Shown here: in pieces, positions 52,785 through 63,134 of the stretch | How the letters are laid out: every line of letters starts with the position of its first letter | Position numbering within the stretch: position 1 is the stretch's first letter | Source of the DNA: Gammaproteobacteria bacterium | Lineage (GTDB): Bacteria; Pseudomonadota; Gammaproteobacteria; Pseudomonadales; Cellvibrionaceae | Reading direction: 5' to 3' | NCBI GenBank assembly: GCA_004173475.1 | Contig: SEBU01000001.1 | Span: 992,001 to 1,056,000 of the forward strand | Length of the DNA: 64,000 nucleotides | Translations under genes and position numbers: made by a program | Notes under the pieces: generated by a model | The model's database searches: none | Seen by the model: only the letters and a program-made list of their open reading frames with translations | What the model was told of the DNA's origin: nothing

Positions 52785-53762
52785 ATGAACAAGTCTTTAT
52801 CTTTAACTCTTACAGCTATTTTAACCGCGCTGTTTCTTCAGAGCTGTGCGCCTTCTGCTTACAAAGTGAATTCCCCTACTCCATCTAAATACGCTTATAC
52901 GAAGACAAGTGACACAGCCAAACTTGAATTAAGTTTTCACGATGGCCGCGGAGAAAAAGATAAAGTATTCAGCGAAGGCACACTCAAAGCTGGGCTGCTC
53001 CTGGATAAAAAACCTATAGAGCCGATTAGCTACATTAAAGAGAATACTGCCAAAGAGTTACAAGCTCGTGGTCTAAATACGACTGTTGTTGAAAAAGCAC
53101 CTGTCGATATCACTATTAACAAGCTGTTCATTCGCAACTATCGCTCTAACGGTTTTTCACCTTTTATTACTTTTACCATGTTGAGTGCAGATGTGATTAC
53201 CCCTTCGGGTAAACAACGTGTAGGTGTTTACATTAAACGCGGCAAGGTTCCAGTATGGAGTTTTGACGAGGTCATTGAACCTACGTTTAACGAGCCACTT
53301 AGCCTGGTAGTTAAAGAGCTGTCAGCAAAAATCAACGGCATCACATCCAAGCAGTCCATTTCAGATGATCAAGTTACTAAGCTAGCAGCTGAGATTAACG
53401 CTAACCCTGCTGCTGCAGACAGTTATCTAAAAGTGTATCAATTAGGTTTTGGCTTTAATAAAACTGCCGTAAAGCATTTGGTAACTATGAGTAAAAGTGC
53501 CGATGAATATGTTCGCCTTGCAGCGATTTCATCGCTAGGCAATTTAAAAGCAGACGGCGAGCTTTCTTACCTCAAAGAGCTTTACAACTCATCTACCGGA
53601 TCATGGCAAGACCGAGGAATGGCGTTAAAAGCGATTTGCGATATAGGCACAGCAGAAGCGATGACTTTTGCCAAACAAGCTAAAGCAGATTTAGACAAAC
53701 CATCAAAAAGAGACAAAGACGATATCACCTGGACCAAAGAAATTTTGGCTCTGTATCTATAG
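52785..53762 (+). CDS. Lipoprotein with YajG-like N-terminus and HEAT-like C-terminus
   Basis: A 325-residue lipoprotein (TAILTALFLQSC, lipobox F-L-Q-S-C region near residue 21) with AGGA seven bases before the ATG. Residues about 40-185 look like a YajG-type outer-membrane lipoprotein fold (LELSFHDGRGEKDKVFSEGT, VDITINKLFIRNYRSNGFSP). Residues about 215-325 form short helical pairs of HEAT type (SADEYVRLAAISSLGNLKAD). I know no characterised protein with this pairing; function unknown. Confidence 0.7.
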   Translation: MNKSLSLTLTAILTALFLQSCAPSAYKVNSPTPSKYAYTKTSDTAKLELSFHDGRGEKDKVFSEGTLKAGLLLDKKPIEPISYIKENTAKELQARGLNTTVVEKAPVDITINKLFIRNYRSNGFSPFITFTMLSADVITPSGKQRVGVYIKRGKVPVWSFDEVIEPTFNEPLSLVVKELSAKINGITSKQSISDDQVTKLAAEINANPAAADSYLKVYQLGFGFNKTAVKHLVTMSKSADEYVRLAAISSLGNLKADGELSYLKELYNSSTGSWQDRGMALKAICDIGTAEAMTFAKQAKADLDKPSKRDKDDITWTKEILALYL

Positions 53763-53840
53763 ATTATCGACTTCAGCGCGCCAGTCAAAGCTGGCGCGCC
53801 CTTCCCAAAAACTCAATAAGGAAAATGTCTGAAACAACTT

Positions 53841-54380
53841 TTATGTATCGAAAAGATTTAATGAAGCAGGAATAGGTGATTTGACAGGCCGCAACCGTAT
53901 AACCGCATCCCCAACCGCTATATGTCCGCCCTGAATAATTTTCGCGCAGAGCCCACCGTAACCATACATTGCCGCCGCAGCGCCTTTGCCCAAATTTTCA
54001 TCTATCCGCGAGCACGGATCACATAAAGCAGATGTTTCAAAAATCGCTTCACCAATTTGTAAGCGCTGAAAGCGCAACAAATTCAGATTCATTCCAGAGA
54101 TAACGAGATTACGACGCAGCGAAACCGGATCAATAAAATCCTTACCAAGCTGCTGCGCGATTTGATGAATATATTCACGACTAATAATCGTAACTTGTCG
54201 TGCAGAACCGGGCGTTTTTAAACAACGATGATCACCTTCCAAACCTAAACCAACTAGTGCTTCAGCGTGTTCAACAATTTTTATTTCGCCACGTCTTTCG
54301 GTGCGCAAGCCAATCCATTCCAGTTTTCCGGAAGTGATTTCTTGGCGAAGTTTTTCTAAAAAACGAATGTCGCTGTCCAT
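53841..54380 (-). CDS. MOSC-domain protein
   Basis: A 179-residue MOSC (molybdenum cofactor sulfurase C-terminal) protein. Visible features are GLEGDHRCLKTPGSARQVTI, the SLRRNLVISGMNLNLL segment and the conserved Cys in TSALCDPCSRID. Small MOSC proteins bind a molybdenum cofactor-like ligand and include YiiM/YcbX relatives that reduce N-hydroxylated compounds; the exact activity is open. Confidence 0.87.
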   Translation of the reverse strand: MDSDIRFLEKLRQEITSGKLEWIGLRTERRGEIKIVEHAEALVGLGLEGDHRCLKTPGSARQVTIISREYIHQIAQQLGKDFIDPVSLRRNLVISGMNLNLLRFQRLQIGEAIFETSALCDPCSRIDENLGKGAAAAMYGYGGLCAKIIQGGHIAVGDAVIRLRPVKSPIPASLNLFDT

Positions 54381-54470
54381 GGAAAACTTAAATTAATTCA
54401 CGTTTACAAGCTAGAGCTTGAACCAAAAGTGGAGCCAATCTAAACGGCTATTAAGAAAAACAGTCTAAAA

Positions 54471-54568
54471 GGGAGTCGTCATCCTCGCGCAGCGGGGATC
54501 CATCGTGCTGGTACTCCAGCAGTTAAAAGCAAAAGCTGGATCCCCGCTACGCAAGGATGACAATTCCC
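54471..54568. repeat. REP-like long palindrome (copy 2)
   Basis: The left arm holds GTCATCCTCGCGCAGCGGGG and ATCCA, the right arm TGGATCCCCGCTACGCAAGG and ATGAC, with outer GGGA/TCCC and an inner TGCTGG/CCAGCA hairpin. The arms match the element at 26568-26671. It lies in the gap between dnaB and the MOSC gene. Confidence 0.85.
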
Positions 54569-54637
54569 TACTTAAGTAAATTCCATTCGTTAAGCAAGAA
54601 TTTTAAATAGGCGTTACTTAACTAATGAATATTTCAA

Positions 54638-56026
54638 TTAATACCCATCATTCTGAAAATATTCCGGCGCAAGATTATCAAAGCGCGTGTATTTGCCGAT
54701 AAACGCGGCGCGGCAGGTGCCGATTTCGCCGTTACGTTGTTTGCCGATGATCAATTCGGCGATGCCTTTTTCGGGGCTGTCTTCGTTGTAGTATTCGTCG
54801 CGGTAAATAAAGAGAATTACGTCGGCGTCCTGTTCGATTGCGCCGGATTCACGTAAGTCGGAGTTCATGGGGCGTTTATTGGGGCGCTGCTCTACGCCGC
54901 GGTTTAATTGCGAGAGTGCGATCATCGGGCAATCAAATTCTTTGGCGATGCCTTTTAGTGAGCGGGAGATTTCGGAGATTTCTTGCGTTCTGCCTTCACC
55001 GCCGCCTGCAACAGTCATCAACTGCAAATAGTCGACCATGATCATGCCGGGGTTGCCGTGTTCGCGGGCAATGCGGCGGATACGAGCGCGCATTTCTTGA
55101 GGATTCAAACCGCCGGTGTCATCGATAAATAAAAGTTTATCTTTCATTTTTTGCACGGCAGATGAAAGCTTTGGCCAATCTTCTTCGGTGAGTTTACCGT
55201 TACGCATTTTGCCCTGGTCGATACGGCCGAGGGACGACATCATCCGCATCACCAAGGCGTTAGATGGCATTTCCATACTGAATACGAGCACGGGTTTTGG
55301 CTGACTGAATAAAGCACCTTCTACAAAATTAAGTGCGAGGGCTGTTTTACCCATGGAAGGACGTGCAGCGAGAACAATTAATTCACCTGGCTGCCAGCCC
55401 GAGGTACGGGTGTCTAAATCGGTAATGCCGGACGGAACGCCGGTAATATCGCTACCTGAGCGGAATAGCTCATCAATACGTTGTACGGTAGCTTTTAATA
55501 AATCATTTACACCGACCAAACCGCCCTCTTTTGGGCGATCTTCTGCGATATCGGCAATACGCTTTTCGGCAATTTGTAATAGATCGTCGGAATCCAAACC
55601 TGCTGGATTGAAGCTGGATTTACTAATTTCAGACGTGGCCGCAATCAATTGACGAAGTGTTGAGCGCTCACGAACAATTTTAGCGTAAGCGACTATGTTG
55701 GCTGCGCTGGGAGTATTGTTGGCCATTTCGACCAAATAACCTAAACCGCCGACGCGCTCCAGCTCATTATGCTTTTGCAATTCTTCCGAGAGAGTAATGA
55801 CGTCCAGTGGATCGCCGGCTTCCTGCAGAATCACCATCATGCGGAAAATTACACGATGATCCTCGCGAAAAAAATCGGCCTCGCCGACCACTTCGAGTAC
55901 AGAATCGAGGCGATTGTTTTCCAGCATCAACCCACCCAGCACCGACTGTTCGGCTTCGACCGAATGGGGCAAGGTGGATTTCGCAAGCTCGGTGGCCAGT
56001 GATTCTTCGAAGGTGGTATCGGACAT
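54638..56026 (-). CDS. dnaB: Replicative DNA helicase DnaB
   Basis: A 462-residue hexameric helicase. The N-terminal primase-binding domain (about 15-120, PHSVEAEQSVLGGLMLENNR) precedes the RecA-like ATPase with Walker A LAARPSMGKTALALNF (about 220-235), Walker B IMVDYLQLM and the arginine-finger region ESGAIEQDADVILFIYR. Length and motifs are normal, with no intein. It follows the rpsF-rpsR-rplI operon, a common gammaproteobacterial order, but a strong terminator separates them. Confidence 0.97.
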   Translation of the reverse strand: MSDTTFEESLATELAKSTLPHSVEAEQSVLGGLMLENNRLDSVLEVVGEADFFREDHRVIFRMMVILQEAGDPLDVITLSEELQKHNELERVGGLGYLVEMANNTPSAANIVAYAKIVRERSTLRQLIAATSEISKSSFNPAGLDSDDLLQIAEKRIADIAEDRPKEGGLVGVNDLLKATVQRIDELFRSGSDITGVPSGITDLDTRTSGWQPGELIVLAARPSMGKTALALNFVEGALFSQPKPVLVFSMEMPSNALVMRMMSSLGRIDQGKMRNGKLTEEDWPKLSSAVQKMKDKLLFIDDTGGLNPQEMRARIRRIAREHGNPGMIMVDYLQLMTVAGGGEGRTQEISEISRSLKGIAKEFDCPMIALSQLNRGVEQRPNKRPMNSDLRESGAIEQDADVILFIYRDEYYNEDSPEKGIAELIIGKQRNGEIGTCRAAFIGKYTRFDNLAPEYFQNDGY

Positions 56027-56056
56027 ACTTTCGCTAATTTTTATGAATTTGAGAGC

Positions 56057-56122
56057 AAAAAAAATCGGGCGCTACTTCAACCCTTTTACTCGTTAGAGGG
56101 GTTGACGATAGTGCCCGATTTT
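56057..56122 (-). terminator. Long-stem terminator between rplI and dnaB
   Basis: On the - strand AAAATCGGGC pairs with GCCCGATTTT at the base of a long imperfect stem, with an inner TCAACCC/GGGTTGA pairing, followed by a run of eight T. It ends the ribosomal protein transcript 53 bases after the rplI stop. Confidence 0.85.
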
Positions 56123-56175
56123 CACTTGCTTGTCAGCAAAACTGACCTGCAAAACTACTTATTGACGCCTACTGA

Positions 56176-56622
56176 TTACTCAGCAATTACGTTCAATTTA
56201 ACGGCTTGCAACACTTCAGCGTGCAATTGCACGTCGATGTCGTAAGCGCCAGTTTCACGCAATACGCCTTGTGGCAAACGTACTTCAGATTTCGCAACAG
56301 AAACACCGGCAGCGGTGATAGCGTCAGCAATATCGCGAGTACCGATAGAACCGAACAAACGGCCTTCGTCACCAGCATTAGCCGCGATAGTTACGGTTAA
56401 CTCAGCCAACTTCTCGGCACGAGCAGTTGCTTCCGCGATTTTCGCAGCGGCAGCAGCTTCAAGACCTGCACGACGCTCCTGGAAATCAGCGATATTTTTA
56501 GCAGTAGCAGCAACCGCTTTGCCTTGTGGCAAAAGGTAGTTACGGCCATAGCCAGCTTTAACGGTAACTTTGTCACCAATAGCGCCTAAACGGCCTACTT
56601 TATCGAGCAGAATAACTTCCAT
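56176..56622 (-). CDS. rplI: 50S ribosomal protein L9
   Basis: A 148-residue L9. The N-terminal rRNA-binding domain has [20 protein letters not shown] and the glycine-rich [13 protein letters not shown]; an Ala/Glu-rich connecting helix ([20 protein letters not shown]) leads to the C-terminal domain with [14 protein letters not shown]. It is last in the rpsF-rpsR-rplI operon, 11 bases after rpsR. Confidence 0.97.
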   Translation of the reverse strand: MEVILLDKVGRLGAIGDKVTVKAGYGRNYLLPQGKAVAATAKNIADFQERRAGLEAAAAAKIAEATARAEKLAELTVTIAANAGDEGRLFGSIGTRDIADAITAAGVSVAKSEVRLPQGVLRETGAYDIDVQLHAEVLQAVKLNVIAE

Positions 56623-56633
56623 CTCTATACCCC

Positions 56634-56861
56634 TTACTCGTGGCTGTCAGTGTATGGAATCAAAGCCAGGTAACGAGCACGCTTGATAGCAGTAGCCAAC
56701 TGACGTTGGTATCTAGCTTTAGTGCCTGTGATACGGCTTGGAACGATTTTACCGGTTTCGGTGATGTAGGCTTTTAGCGTTTCAACATCTTTATAGTCGA
56801 TTTGCTTGGTGCCTTCAGCGGTGAAACGGCAGAATTTACGACGACGGAAAAAACGTGCCAT
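56634..56861 (-). CDS. rpsR: 30S ribosomal protein S18
   Basis: A 75-residue S18 with the typical [20 protein letters not shown] start and [20 protein letters not shown]. It lies 2 bases from rpsF. S18 and S6 form a heterodimer on the 30S platform. Confidence 0.97.
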   Translation of the reverse strand: MARFFRRRKFCRFTAEGTKQIDYKDVETLKAYITETGKIVPSRITGTKARYQRQLATAIKRARYLALIPYTDSHE

Positions 56862-56863
56862 GA

Positions 56864-57307
56864 TTACACCTCCTGCTCTTCATCAAGTTCATCAGCATCA
56901 ACATCGTCTTCATCAGACATGTCATCAGCATCAAGGTCGTCACGACGCTCAGTGCGTGGTGGACGTGCTTTGCGCTCGCGGCCTTCTTTCTCAGCTTTGA
57001 GGATGAAAGATTCTTCGGTGATAGCGCCGTCTTCGCGGATTACAAGGCTACGCAGAATCGCGTCGTTGTAACGGAAGTTGGTAGTCAACTCTTCCATAGC
57101 GGCTTCGCTTGCTTCAATGTTCAGCAATACGTAGTGAGCTTTATGGATTTTGTTGATTGAATAAGCCAGTTGGCGACGGCCCCAATCTTCTAAACGGTGC
57201 ACTTGGCCGCCGCTAGATTTAACAGTAGAGGTGTAACGCTCTACCATTGCTGGAACTTGTTCGCTTTGGTCTGGATGAACCAAAAAAACGATTTCGTAAT
57301 GACGCAT
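56864..57307 (-). CDS. rpsF: 30S ribosomal protein S6
   Basis: A 147-residue S6 ([20 protein letters not shown], then [18 protein letters not shown]). The core ends near residue 100 and a long acidic tail follows ([20 protein letters not shown]), a C-terminal region that in E. coli is glutamylated by RimK. The tail here is longer and richer in Asp than in E. coli (about 131-135 residues). Confidence 0.96.
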   Translation of the reverse strand: MRHYEIVFLVHPDQSEQVPAMVERYTSTVKSSGGQVHRLEDWGRRQLAYSINKIHKAHYVLLNIEASEAAMEELTTNFRYNDAILRSLVIREDGAITEESFILKAEKEGRERKARPPRTERRDDLDADDMSDEDDVDADELDEEQEV

Positions 57308-57392
57308 TTATAGCTCCTTACGGGTTAAGCCTCCCACGAAATGTGGTGAGACTTAACGTTAACGAACGAGCTCTGAAATCATGAAAGCAGCA

Positions 57393-59054
57393 TTAATGTT
57401 CGGCTGCCCCTTCAGCACCCATCCCGGTTTCTGAGCGGACATATTGCGCATCAAATGCAGCACGTTCTTTTTGTGCATTCGCGGAATTGTCGAGAATGGA
57501 GAACAACCAGATTCCGATAAAGGCGATGCTCATTGAAAACAATGCAGGATTTTTAAACGGGATTAGAGCTGTTTCATTGTGGAATGCATCGACCCAAACG
57601 GTTGGGCCAATAACCACCAAAAATAATGCTGAGAACAACCCCAGACTGCCACCGATGACAGCGCCCCTGGTTGTTAGCTTCCGCCAGAACATACTCAACA
57701 ACAAAATTGGGAAGTTAGCGCTCGCAGCCACACAAAATGCCAAGCCCACCATGAATGCTACGTTTTGTTTTTCGAAAACAATTCCAAGTAGCACAGCAAT
57801 AATTCCCAACACTACTGTAGCGATGCGCGACGCACGCATTTCTTTTTTCTGGCCTTCTGGTGACTTATCACCTTTCAATACGAGAGTTGCGTAGAGGTCA
57901 TGGGAAATAGCACTTGAACCGGCAAGCGTTAAACCGGCTACTACCGCCAAAATTGTTGCGAAGGCAACGGCAGAAATAAATCCAAGTAGTAAATCGCCAC
58001 CTAATGCATTGGAAAGATGGATCGCAACCATGTTGGTTCCGCCAATTAATTTTCCATCAGCAATATAGTTCGGATTGTTCGCTAATAAAACAATAGCGCC
58101 GAAGCCGATGATGAAAGTGAGGATATAAAAATAACCGATAAAACCTGTGGCATAAAATACTGAGCGGCGTGCTTGAACGGCGTCGCGTACCGTGAAGAAG
58201 CGCATCAAAATATGCGGCAAGCCAGCCGTACCGAACATTAACGCCATACCTAATGAAATAGCGGAGATTGCAGATATAACATCGGGCTTTTGCGTAAGTG
58301 GCGCCATAATGGCAGCACCTTTGGAATGTACACCAACTGCCGCTGCAAACATACTGTCGAAACTAAATCCAAATTGTATGAGCACCAAAAGTGCCATCAA
58401 ACTCGCACCGGATAATAACAACACTGCTTTTATAACTTGAACCCAGGTAGTCGCCAACATTCCACCAAAGGTCACGTAAAGCGTCATTAAAATACCCACA
58501 CCGATAACCGCAGTTTGATAGGAATAACCGAATAAAAATTCAATAATTTTTCCTGCACCAACTAGCTGAGCGATCAAGTAAAAAATAACCGTTACAAGCG
58601 AGCCGCTTGCAGCCAAAATACGAATAGGTTTTTGCTGTAAGCGAAAAGATGCAACATCCGCAAAAGTATACTTACCCAAATTTCGTAATGGCTCTGCAAT
58701 CAATAAAAGTACGATAGGCCAGCCGACTAGAAATCCGATGGCGTAAATCAAACCATCAAAACCAGAAAGATAAACTAATCCAGCAATACCTAAAAAAGAC
58801 GCTGCCGACATATAGTCGCCCGCAATCGCCAAACCATTTTGGAAGCCGGTAATTCCACCACCCGCCGCGTAAAAATCTTTGGTGGTTTTAGTGCGGCGCG
58901 CAGCCCAGTAAGTAATACACAGCGTAACCAGTACAAACACAATAAATAAAATCATTGCAATACGATGGTTTTGTGCGGGTGCAGCTGCGGTTTGTGCACA
59001 CGCAGATGCTATCAAACCAATATTTAAAAAAAGGAAAACGAGCAGTTTTTTCAT
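57393..59054 (-). CDS. actP: Cation/acetate symporter ActP
   Basis: A 553-residue sodium:solute symporter with a cleavable-looking N-terminal signal ([18 protein letters not shown]) and about 13 membrane helices; the segments [20 protein letters not shown] and [16 protein letters not shown] are typical of ActP/YjcG. It imports acetate and other short carboxylates. It starts inside the stop of the DUF485 gene (4-base ATGA overlap), the standard yjcH-actP pair. Confidence 0.93.
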   Translation of the reverse strand: MKKLLVFLFLNIGLIASACAQTAAAPAQNHRIAMILFIVFVLVTLCITYWAARRTKTTKDFYAAGGGITGFQNGLAIAGDYMSAASFLGIAGLVYLSGFDGLIYAIGFLVGWPIVLLLIAEPLRNLGKYTFADVASFRLQQKPIRILAASGSLVTVIFYLIAQLVGAGKIIEFLFGYSYQTAVIGVGILMTLYVTFGGMLATTWVQVIKAVLLLSGASLMALLVLIQFGFSFDSMFAAAVGVHSKGAAIMAPLTQKPDVISAISAISLGMALMFGTAGLPHILMRFFTVRDAVQARRSVFYATGFIGYFYILTFIIGFGAIVLLANNPNYIADGKLIGGTNMVAIHLSNALGGDLLLGFISAVAFATILAVVAGLTLAGSSAISHDLYATLVLKGDKSPEGQKKEMRASRIATVVLGIIAVLLGIVFEKQNVAFMVGLAFCVAASANFPILLLSMFWRKLTTRGAVIGGSLGLFSALFLVVIGPTVWVDAFHNETALIPFKNPALFSMSIAFIGIWLFSILDNSANAQKERAAFDAQYVRSETGMGAEGAAEH

Positions 59055-59362
59055 TTTAATTCCCCTATTCTTTTTCGGGTCGCTTCCACCAATGGTTCAA
59101 TTACGCGATTGGCATAAGTAACGTAAATGCCGGTCACAATAAAGCAAGAAATAATCAACCCAAGACCCAAAGCAATTCCTAGTGACGTAGTCCCTCCTGT
59201 AAATGAATGCGCAAGCGTACCGGGCGAAAAAGCGATAATTAAAATGAGCACAAAATAAGCAGCGATTGAAAAAATTGCCAAAGGGTAGACGATTTTTCTG
59301 CGCGCTTTGGTGAGCGCAATAAATTCCGGCAAATGCTCAATTTTATCGAGACTATTAGACAT
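59051..59362 (-). CDS. yjcH: DUF485 membrane protein (YjcH)
   Basis: A 103-residue protein with two membrane helices ([20 protein letters not shown] and [20 protein letters not shown]) and the family ending [23 protein letters not shown]485 proteins accompany ActP in acetate operons; a helper role in the membrane is assumed. It is divergent from crbS with a 281-base gap that should contain the regulated promoters. Confidence 0.9.
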   Translation of the reverse strand: MSNSLDKIEHLPEFIALTKARRKIVYPLAIFSIAAYFVLILIIAFSPGTLAHSFTGGTTSLGIALGLGLIISCFIVTGIYVTYANRVIEPLVEATRKRIGELK

Positions 59363-59643
59363 GATGACTCCTGCGTAAGTTTTCGTTATTGATCGTTTAC
59401 AAGCTTGATAATGACGATGATTATTTATTATTAGCTACGTTTTTTAATATTAGCGGGCCACTCCTTCCGGCCCTCTTTAACGTCTGAAGATTAACAGGAT
59501 TGATAACCTGCGCATCATCGACTTTAGTCTAGGGTCGATAGATGCTTGCGGCGCCTGAGTTACTATCGCAAGAGATAATGATTTAAGATCATCATTAAAC
59601 TCACGTCGCTCACTGACAACAACGATAAAAGTGGATAGATAAC

Positions 59644-62600
59644 GTGTCTCCAGTGATTCTCATCGCCACGCTCATTCTTTATCTGGCTATTCTCTTTTGG
59701 ATTGCCAAGCTAGGTGATCGCCACAGATTTAGCGAGGCCGGCTGGCCGCGCCACCCGTTGATTTATACATTTTCATTGGGCGTATATTGCACCTCCTGGA
59801 CTTTCTATGGACTCGTGGGCACAGCTGCGCAAAGCGGATGGCACTACTTGCCAATATTATTAGGCCCCGCCATCACCTTTACTTTTGGGTTTCCATTATT
59901 ACAACGTATTTCCACAATTTGTCGCCGCGAAAATATTCACTCAATTGCGGATTTTATTTCTTCGCGTTACGGCAAACGTCAATCGGTAGCCGCGATTGTG
60001 ACGCTTTTATTATTGGTAGCGACAGTTCCTTATATTGCACTTCAATTAAAAGCGGTGACCGACACCCTGATATTTGTTGTCGATGGAGCAGCATTTGCCA
60101 GTCAGGACACCACAATGTTTGTTGCGGCCGCGATGATTCTATTTACGTTAATTTTTGGAACCAACCGTTTAAATGTTGCCAGTTATCATTCAGGGATAAT
60201 GGCAACAATAGCTTTTGAATCGCTAGTGAAACTTGTTGCGCTGGTGTCGGTAGCCATTTTCGCATTGAGTCTTTCCAAAGGTTTTGATCCAAGTGTGGTT
60301 AGCAATAGCGCTAACATTGTTTTTGGAAAGACCACACTGACGCCCTCCTTCTGGGTTTTAACGTTGGTGTCTGCGGCGATGACATTTTGTCTGCCCAGAA
60401 TGTTTCAGGTCACTTTTGTTGAATGTCTCAGCGATAGACATTTACGTTTTGCGCGAGTGGGTTTCACCATTTACTTAACGTTGATTATTCTTGCAGTATT
60501 CACAATTGCATGGACAGGAAATCAATTTCTTTCAGATTCAAACACAACGCCTGATACCTATGTATTAGCGCTACCTCTAGTGGCCGGAAATCAATTTTTT
60601 TCGTTGCTTGCTTTTGTCGGCGGATTTTCTGCCGCGACTGCAATGATTATTGTTGCCTCATTAACGCTTAGCCAAATGCTTAGCAACGATGTTTTACTTC
60701 CAATCCTCATTCGGTACCGAAAAAATAAAAGCACAACGTCAGATTATTCAACATCCCTTTTATTTATTCGTCGCCTGACAGTTGTCGCCGTTATCTCAAT
60801 GGCGTGGTTATACCAACATGAACTCGCAGACAACGTTGCGCTTACTGAAATTGGTTTATTTGTTTTTGCATTGGTGGTGCAACTTGCTCCGGCTATTTTA
60901 TGTGGCGTTTATTGGCAGCGAAGTAATGCAATAGGTGTTTTAGCGGGGCTCGCATGCGGTGCGGCTATTTGGTTCTACACCTTGATGGTACCGCATTTAC
61001 ATAGCGCGGGTTTTATCACAGGCGACTTTGTCACTGAAGGTCTTTTTGGCTGGGGCAGTTTACGCCCGACCAGCCTGTTGGGTTTTACCTTTAGTGATAG
61101 TTACACGCGCGGCGTTGTTTTAAGCTTGAGTGCTAATTTCTTCGTGCTTTATTTAATTTCATCCTTAAATATTACACGTCTTTCAGACCGTATACAGTCG
61201 TTGGTATTTGCTAATCGCGCCACTAAAATAGAGCGACAAAACCTTAGCCGCTTTCAAATCAGAAAAGCAGACTTGACCGCGGTGCTTTCACAATTTTTGG
61301 GTGAATCAACCACGCAAAGATTGTTTGAGTATGAAGAAAAAAAGCATGCAATGTACGTTAGCGAAAAGCTAGTTGCCAATGCAGAACAAGCATTAGCAGG
61401 TGTGGTAGGTGTTGCATCAGCCCGCGCGATTTTATCCAGCCTGAGTAGCGGTGAAAGTCTTGGCCTAGAGGATGTGGTTAACATTTTTGAAGAGACCACA
61501 AGGTCGCTTCAATTTAGTCAGGACATGCTATTCGCTTCGTTTGAAAGCATTTCGTCCGCAATTAGCGTTGTAAATGCAGAGCTCAAAATTGTGGCCTGGA
61601 ATAAACGTTATGAACAAATGTTTAACTACCCGGAAGGCATGCTCTGTGTAGGTCGACCGGTTGCAGATTTGGTGAGGTTCAACGCAGACCGCGGCTTACT
61701 TGGCAAAGGTGATATTGAACAGCATGTACAAACACGTTTAAGCCATTTAATCAGCGGAAAATCTTACCGTGTAGTGCGCAACCACAATGCAAGCGTGATA
61801 GAAATTAAAGGTCGCCCCTTACCCAAAGGTGGATACGTCACGACGTACGATGACATTAGTGAATTTATTCACGCGCAAAAAGAATTGGAGCAAGCCAATC
61901 AACACTTGGAGCAACGCGTTCTTGATCGCACTCGAGATATTGAAAATATTAATGCGTCTTTGCGCGATGAAGTGCAAAAGCGTAGCGAAACTGAAATCGA
62001 ATTGACCAAAGCAAAAGCGGCGGCTGAAAGTGCGAACGCGAGTAAAACACATTTTCTCGCCGCTGCAAGCCATGACATCCTCCAGCCCCTTAACGCAGCG
62101 AATCTTTATGCAAGCGCGTTGCTTGAGAAACAGGGTTTAGACGCAGAGCTTAAAGAAAGCCTGCACCATTTGCATGGCGCAATCGGATCTGCCGAATTAA
62201 TTATTTCAAACTTGCTTGAAATTTCTCGTTTAGATACAGGCACTCTTAAGCCGCTACATAAAGTGTTCATATTAGGCGACATTCTTGAGCCGCTTGCACA
62301 CGAGTTTCAGGTACAAACACGCAAAGACGTTGTTTTTAATTTCCAGGCAACATCCCTGTGTGTTAAATCAGACCCAAATTATCTGCGGCGAGTTCTGCAA
62401 AATTTTTTATCCAATGCCGCGAAATATACGCCGTCAGGAAAAATTCTGTTTGGTTGTCGACGTCGCGAAAACACTGTTGAAATTTGCGTTTACGATACAG
62501 GGCCGGGAATTTCCGAGGCGCATCAACAGCATATTTTTGAAGATTTTTATCGCATTGCACAGGATGTTGAAGGCGCAGGTTTGGGTTTGGGTATTGCGCT

Positions 62601-63111
62601 GAGATTTTCCAGGCTACTCAATCATCCGTTACAGGTTAAATCATGTATTGGACGCGGTAGTATGTTTTCCATAGTAGTGCCCACACAACCAAGGCATCTC
62701 GTAAGCCAGGAGGCAAAGGCTACACACACAATTGAATCTGAATTGGAGGGCTTTAAAGTATTTTATGTCGACGACGAAGAAAATAATATTCGTGCGCTTG
62801 CGGCATTAACGTCCAATTGGGGCTGCGCGCTAGATAGCGCAACGGATTCAAACTCTGTGGAGGTTTATGCACACGCGAGAAACATTCCCGGTGCAATATT
62901 GATTGATTATCAATTGGGCGATGGATTAAATGGAATTCAGATAGCGAAACAATTGCGAAACCACTGGGAAAATATTCCCATCTGCATTGTGTCTGCCGCG
63001 CAAGATGAGGATCTAGCGTCTATCTGTACAGGCTACGGTTACGACTTTTTGCGTAAGCCCATTAAACCGGGAAAATTGCGTGCACTCCTCGAATCCTATG
63101 CGCGAAAATAA
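59644..63111 (+). CDS. crbS: CrbS-like hybrid sensor kinase with sodium/solute symporter domain
   Basis: A 1155-residue hybrid kinase with a GTG start. Residues about 1-500 are a 13-helix sodium:solute symporter-like domain (SFLW-type WHYLPILLGPAITFTFGFPL). A linker, a PAS domain (about 630-745), a coiled coil (HLEQRVLDRTRDIENINASL), a HisKA domain with H810 in AAASHDILQPLNAA, a HATPase domain (GAGLGLGIALRFSRLL) and a receiver domain with D1088 (ILIDYQLGDG) follow. This is the architecture of CrbS/MxtR, which with CrbR/ErdR controls acs in Vibrio and Pseudomonas. crbR is the convergent neighbour. Confidence 0.9.
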   Translation: MSPVILIATLILYLAILFWIAKLGDRHRFSEAGWPRHPLIYTFSLGVYCTSWTFYGLVGTAAQSGWHYLPILLGPAITFTFGFPLLQRISTICRRENIHSIADFISSRYGKRQSVAAIVTLLLLVATVPYIALQLKAVTDTLIFVVDGAAFASQDTTMFVAAAMILFTLIFGTNRLNVASYHSGIMATIAFESLVKLVALVSVAIFALSLSKGFDPSVVSNSANIVFGKTTLTPSFWVLTLVSAAMTFCLPRMFQVTFVECLSDRHLRFARVGFTIYLTLIILAVFTIAWTGNQFLSDSNTTPDTYVLALPLVAGNQFFSLLAFVGGFSAATAMIIVASLTLSQMLSNDVLLPILIRYRKNKSTTSDYSTSLLFIRRLTVVAVISMAWLYQHELADNVALTEIGLFVFALVVQLAPAILCGVYWQRSNAIGVLAGLACGAAIWFYTLMVPHLHSAGFITGDFVTEGLFGWGSLRPTSLLGFTFSDSYTRGVVLSLSANFFVLYLISSLNITRLSDRIQSLVFANRATKIERQNLSRFQIRKADLTAVLSQFLGESTTQRLFEYEEKKHAMYVSEKLVANAEQALAGVVGVASARAILSSLSSGESLGLEDVVNIFEETTRSLQFSQDMLFASFESISSAISVVNAELKIVAWNKRYEQMFNYPEGMLCVGRPVADLVRFNADRGLLGKGDIEQHVQTRLSHLISGKSYRVVRNHNASVIEIKGRPLPKGGYVTTYDDISEFIHAQKELEQANQHLEQRVLDRTRDIENINASLRDEVQKRSETEIELTKAKAAAESANASKTHFLAAASHDILQPLNAANLYASALLEKQGLDAELKESLHHLHGAIGSAELIISNLLEISRLDTGTLKPLHKVFILGDILEPLAHEFQVQTRKDVVFNFQATSLCVKSDPNYLRRVLQNFLSNAAKYTPSGKILFGCRRRENTVEICVYDTGPGISEAHQQHIFEDFYRIAQDVEGAGLGLGIALRFSRLLNHPLQVKSCIGRGSMFSIVVPTQPRHLVSQEAKATHTIESELEGFKVFYVDDEENNIRALAALTSNWGCALDSATDSNSVEVYAHARNIPGAILIDYQLGDGLNGIQIAKQLRNHWENIPICIVSAAQDEDLASICTGYGYDFLRKPIKPGKLRALLESYARK

Positions 63112-63134
63112 ATCTGAAAAATATTTTAGATTTT

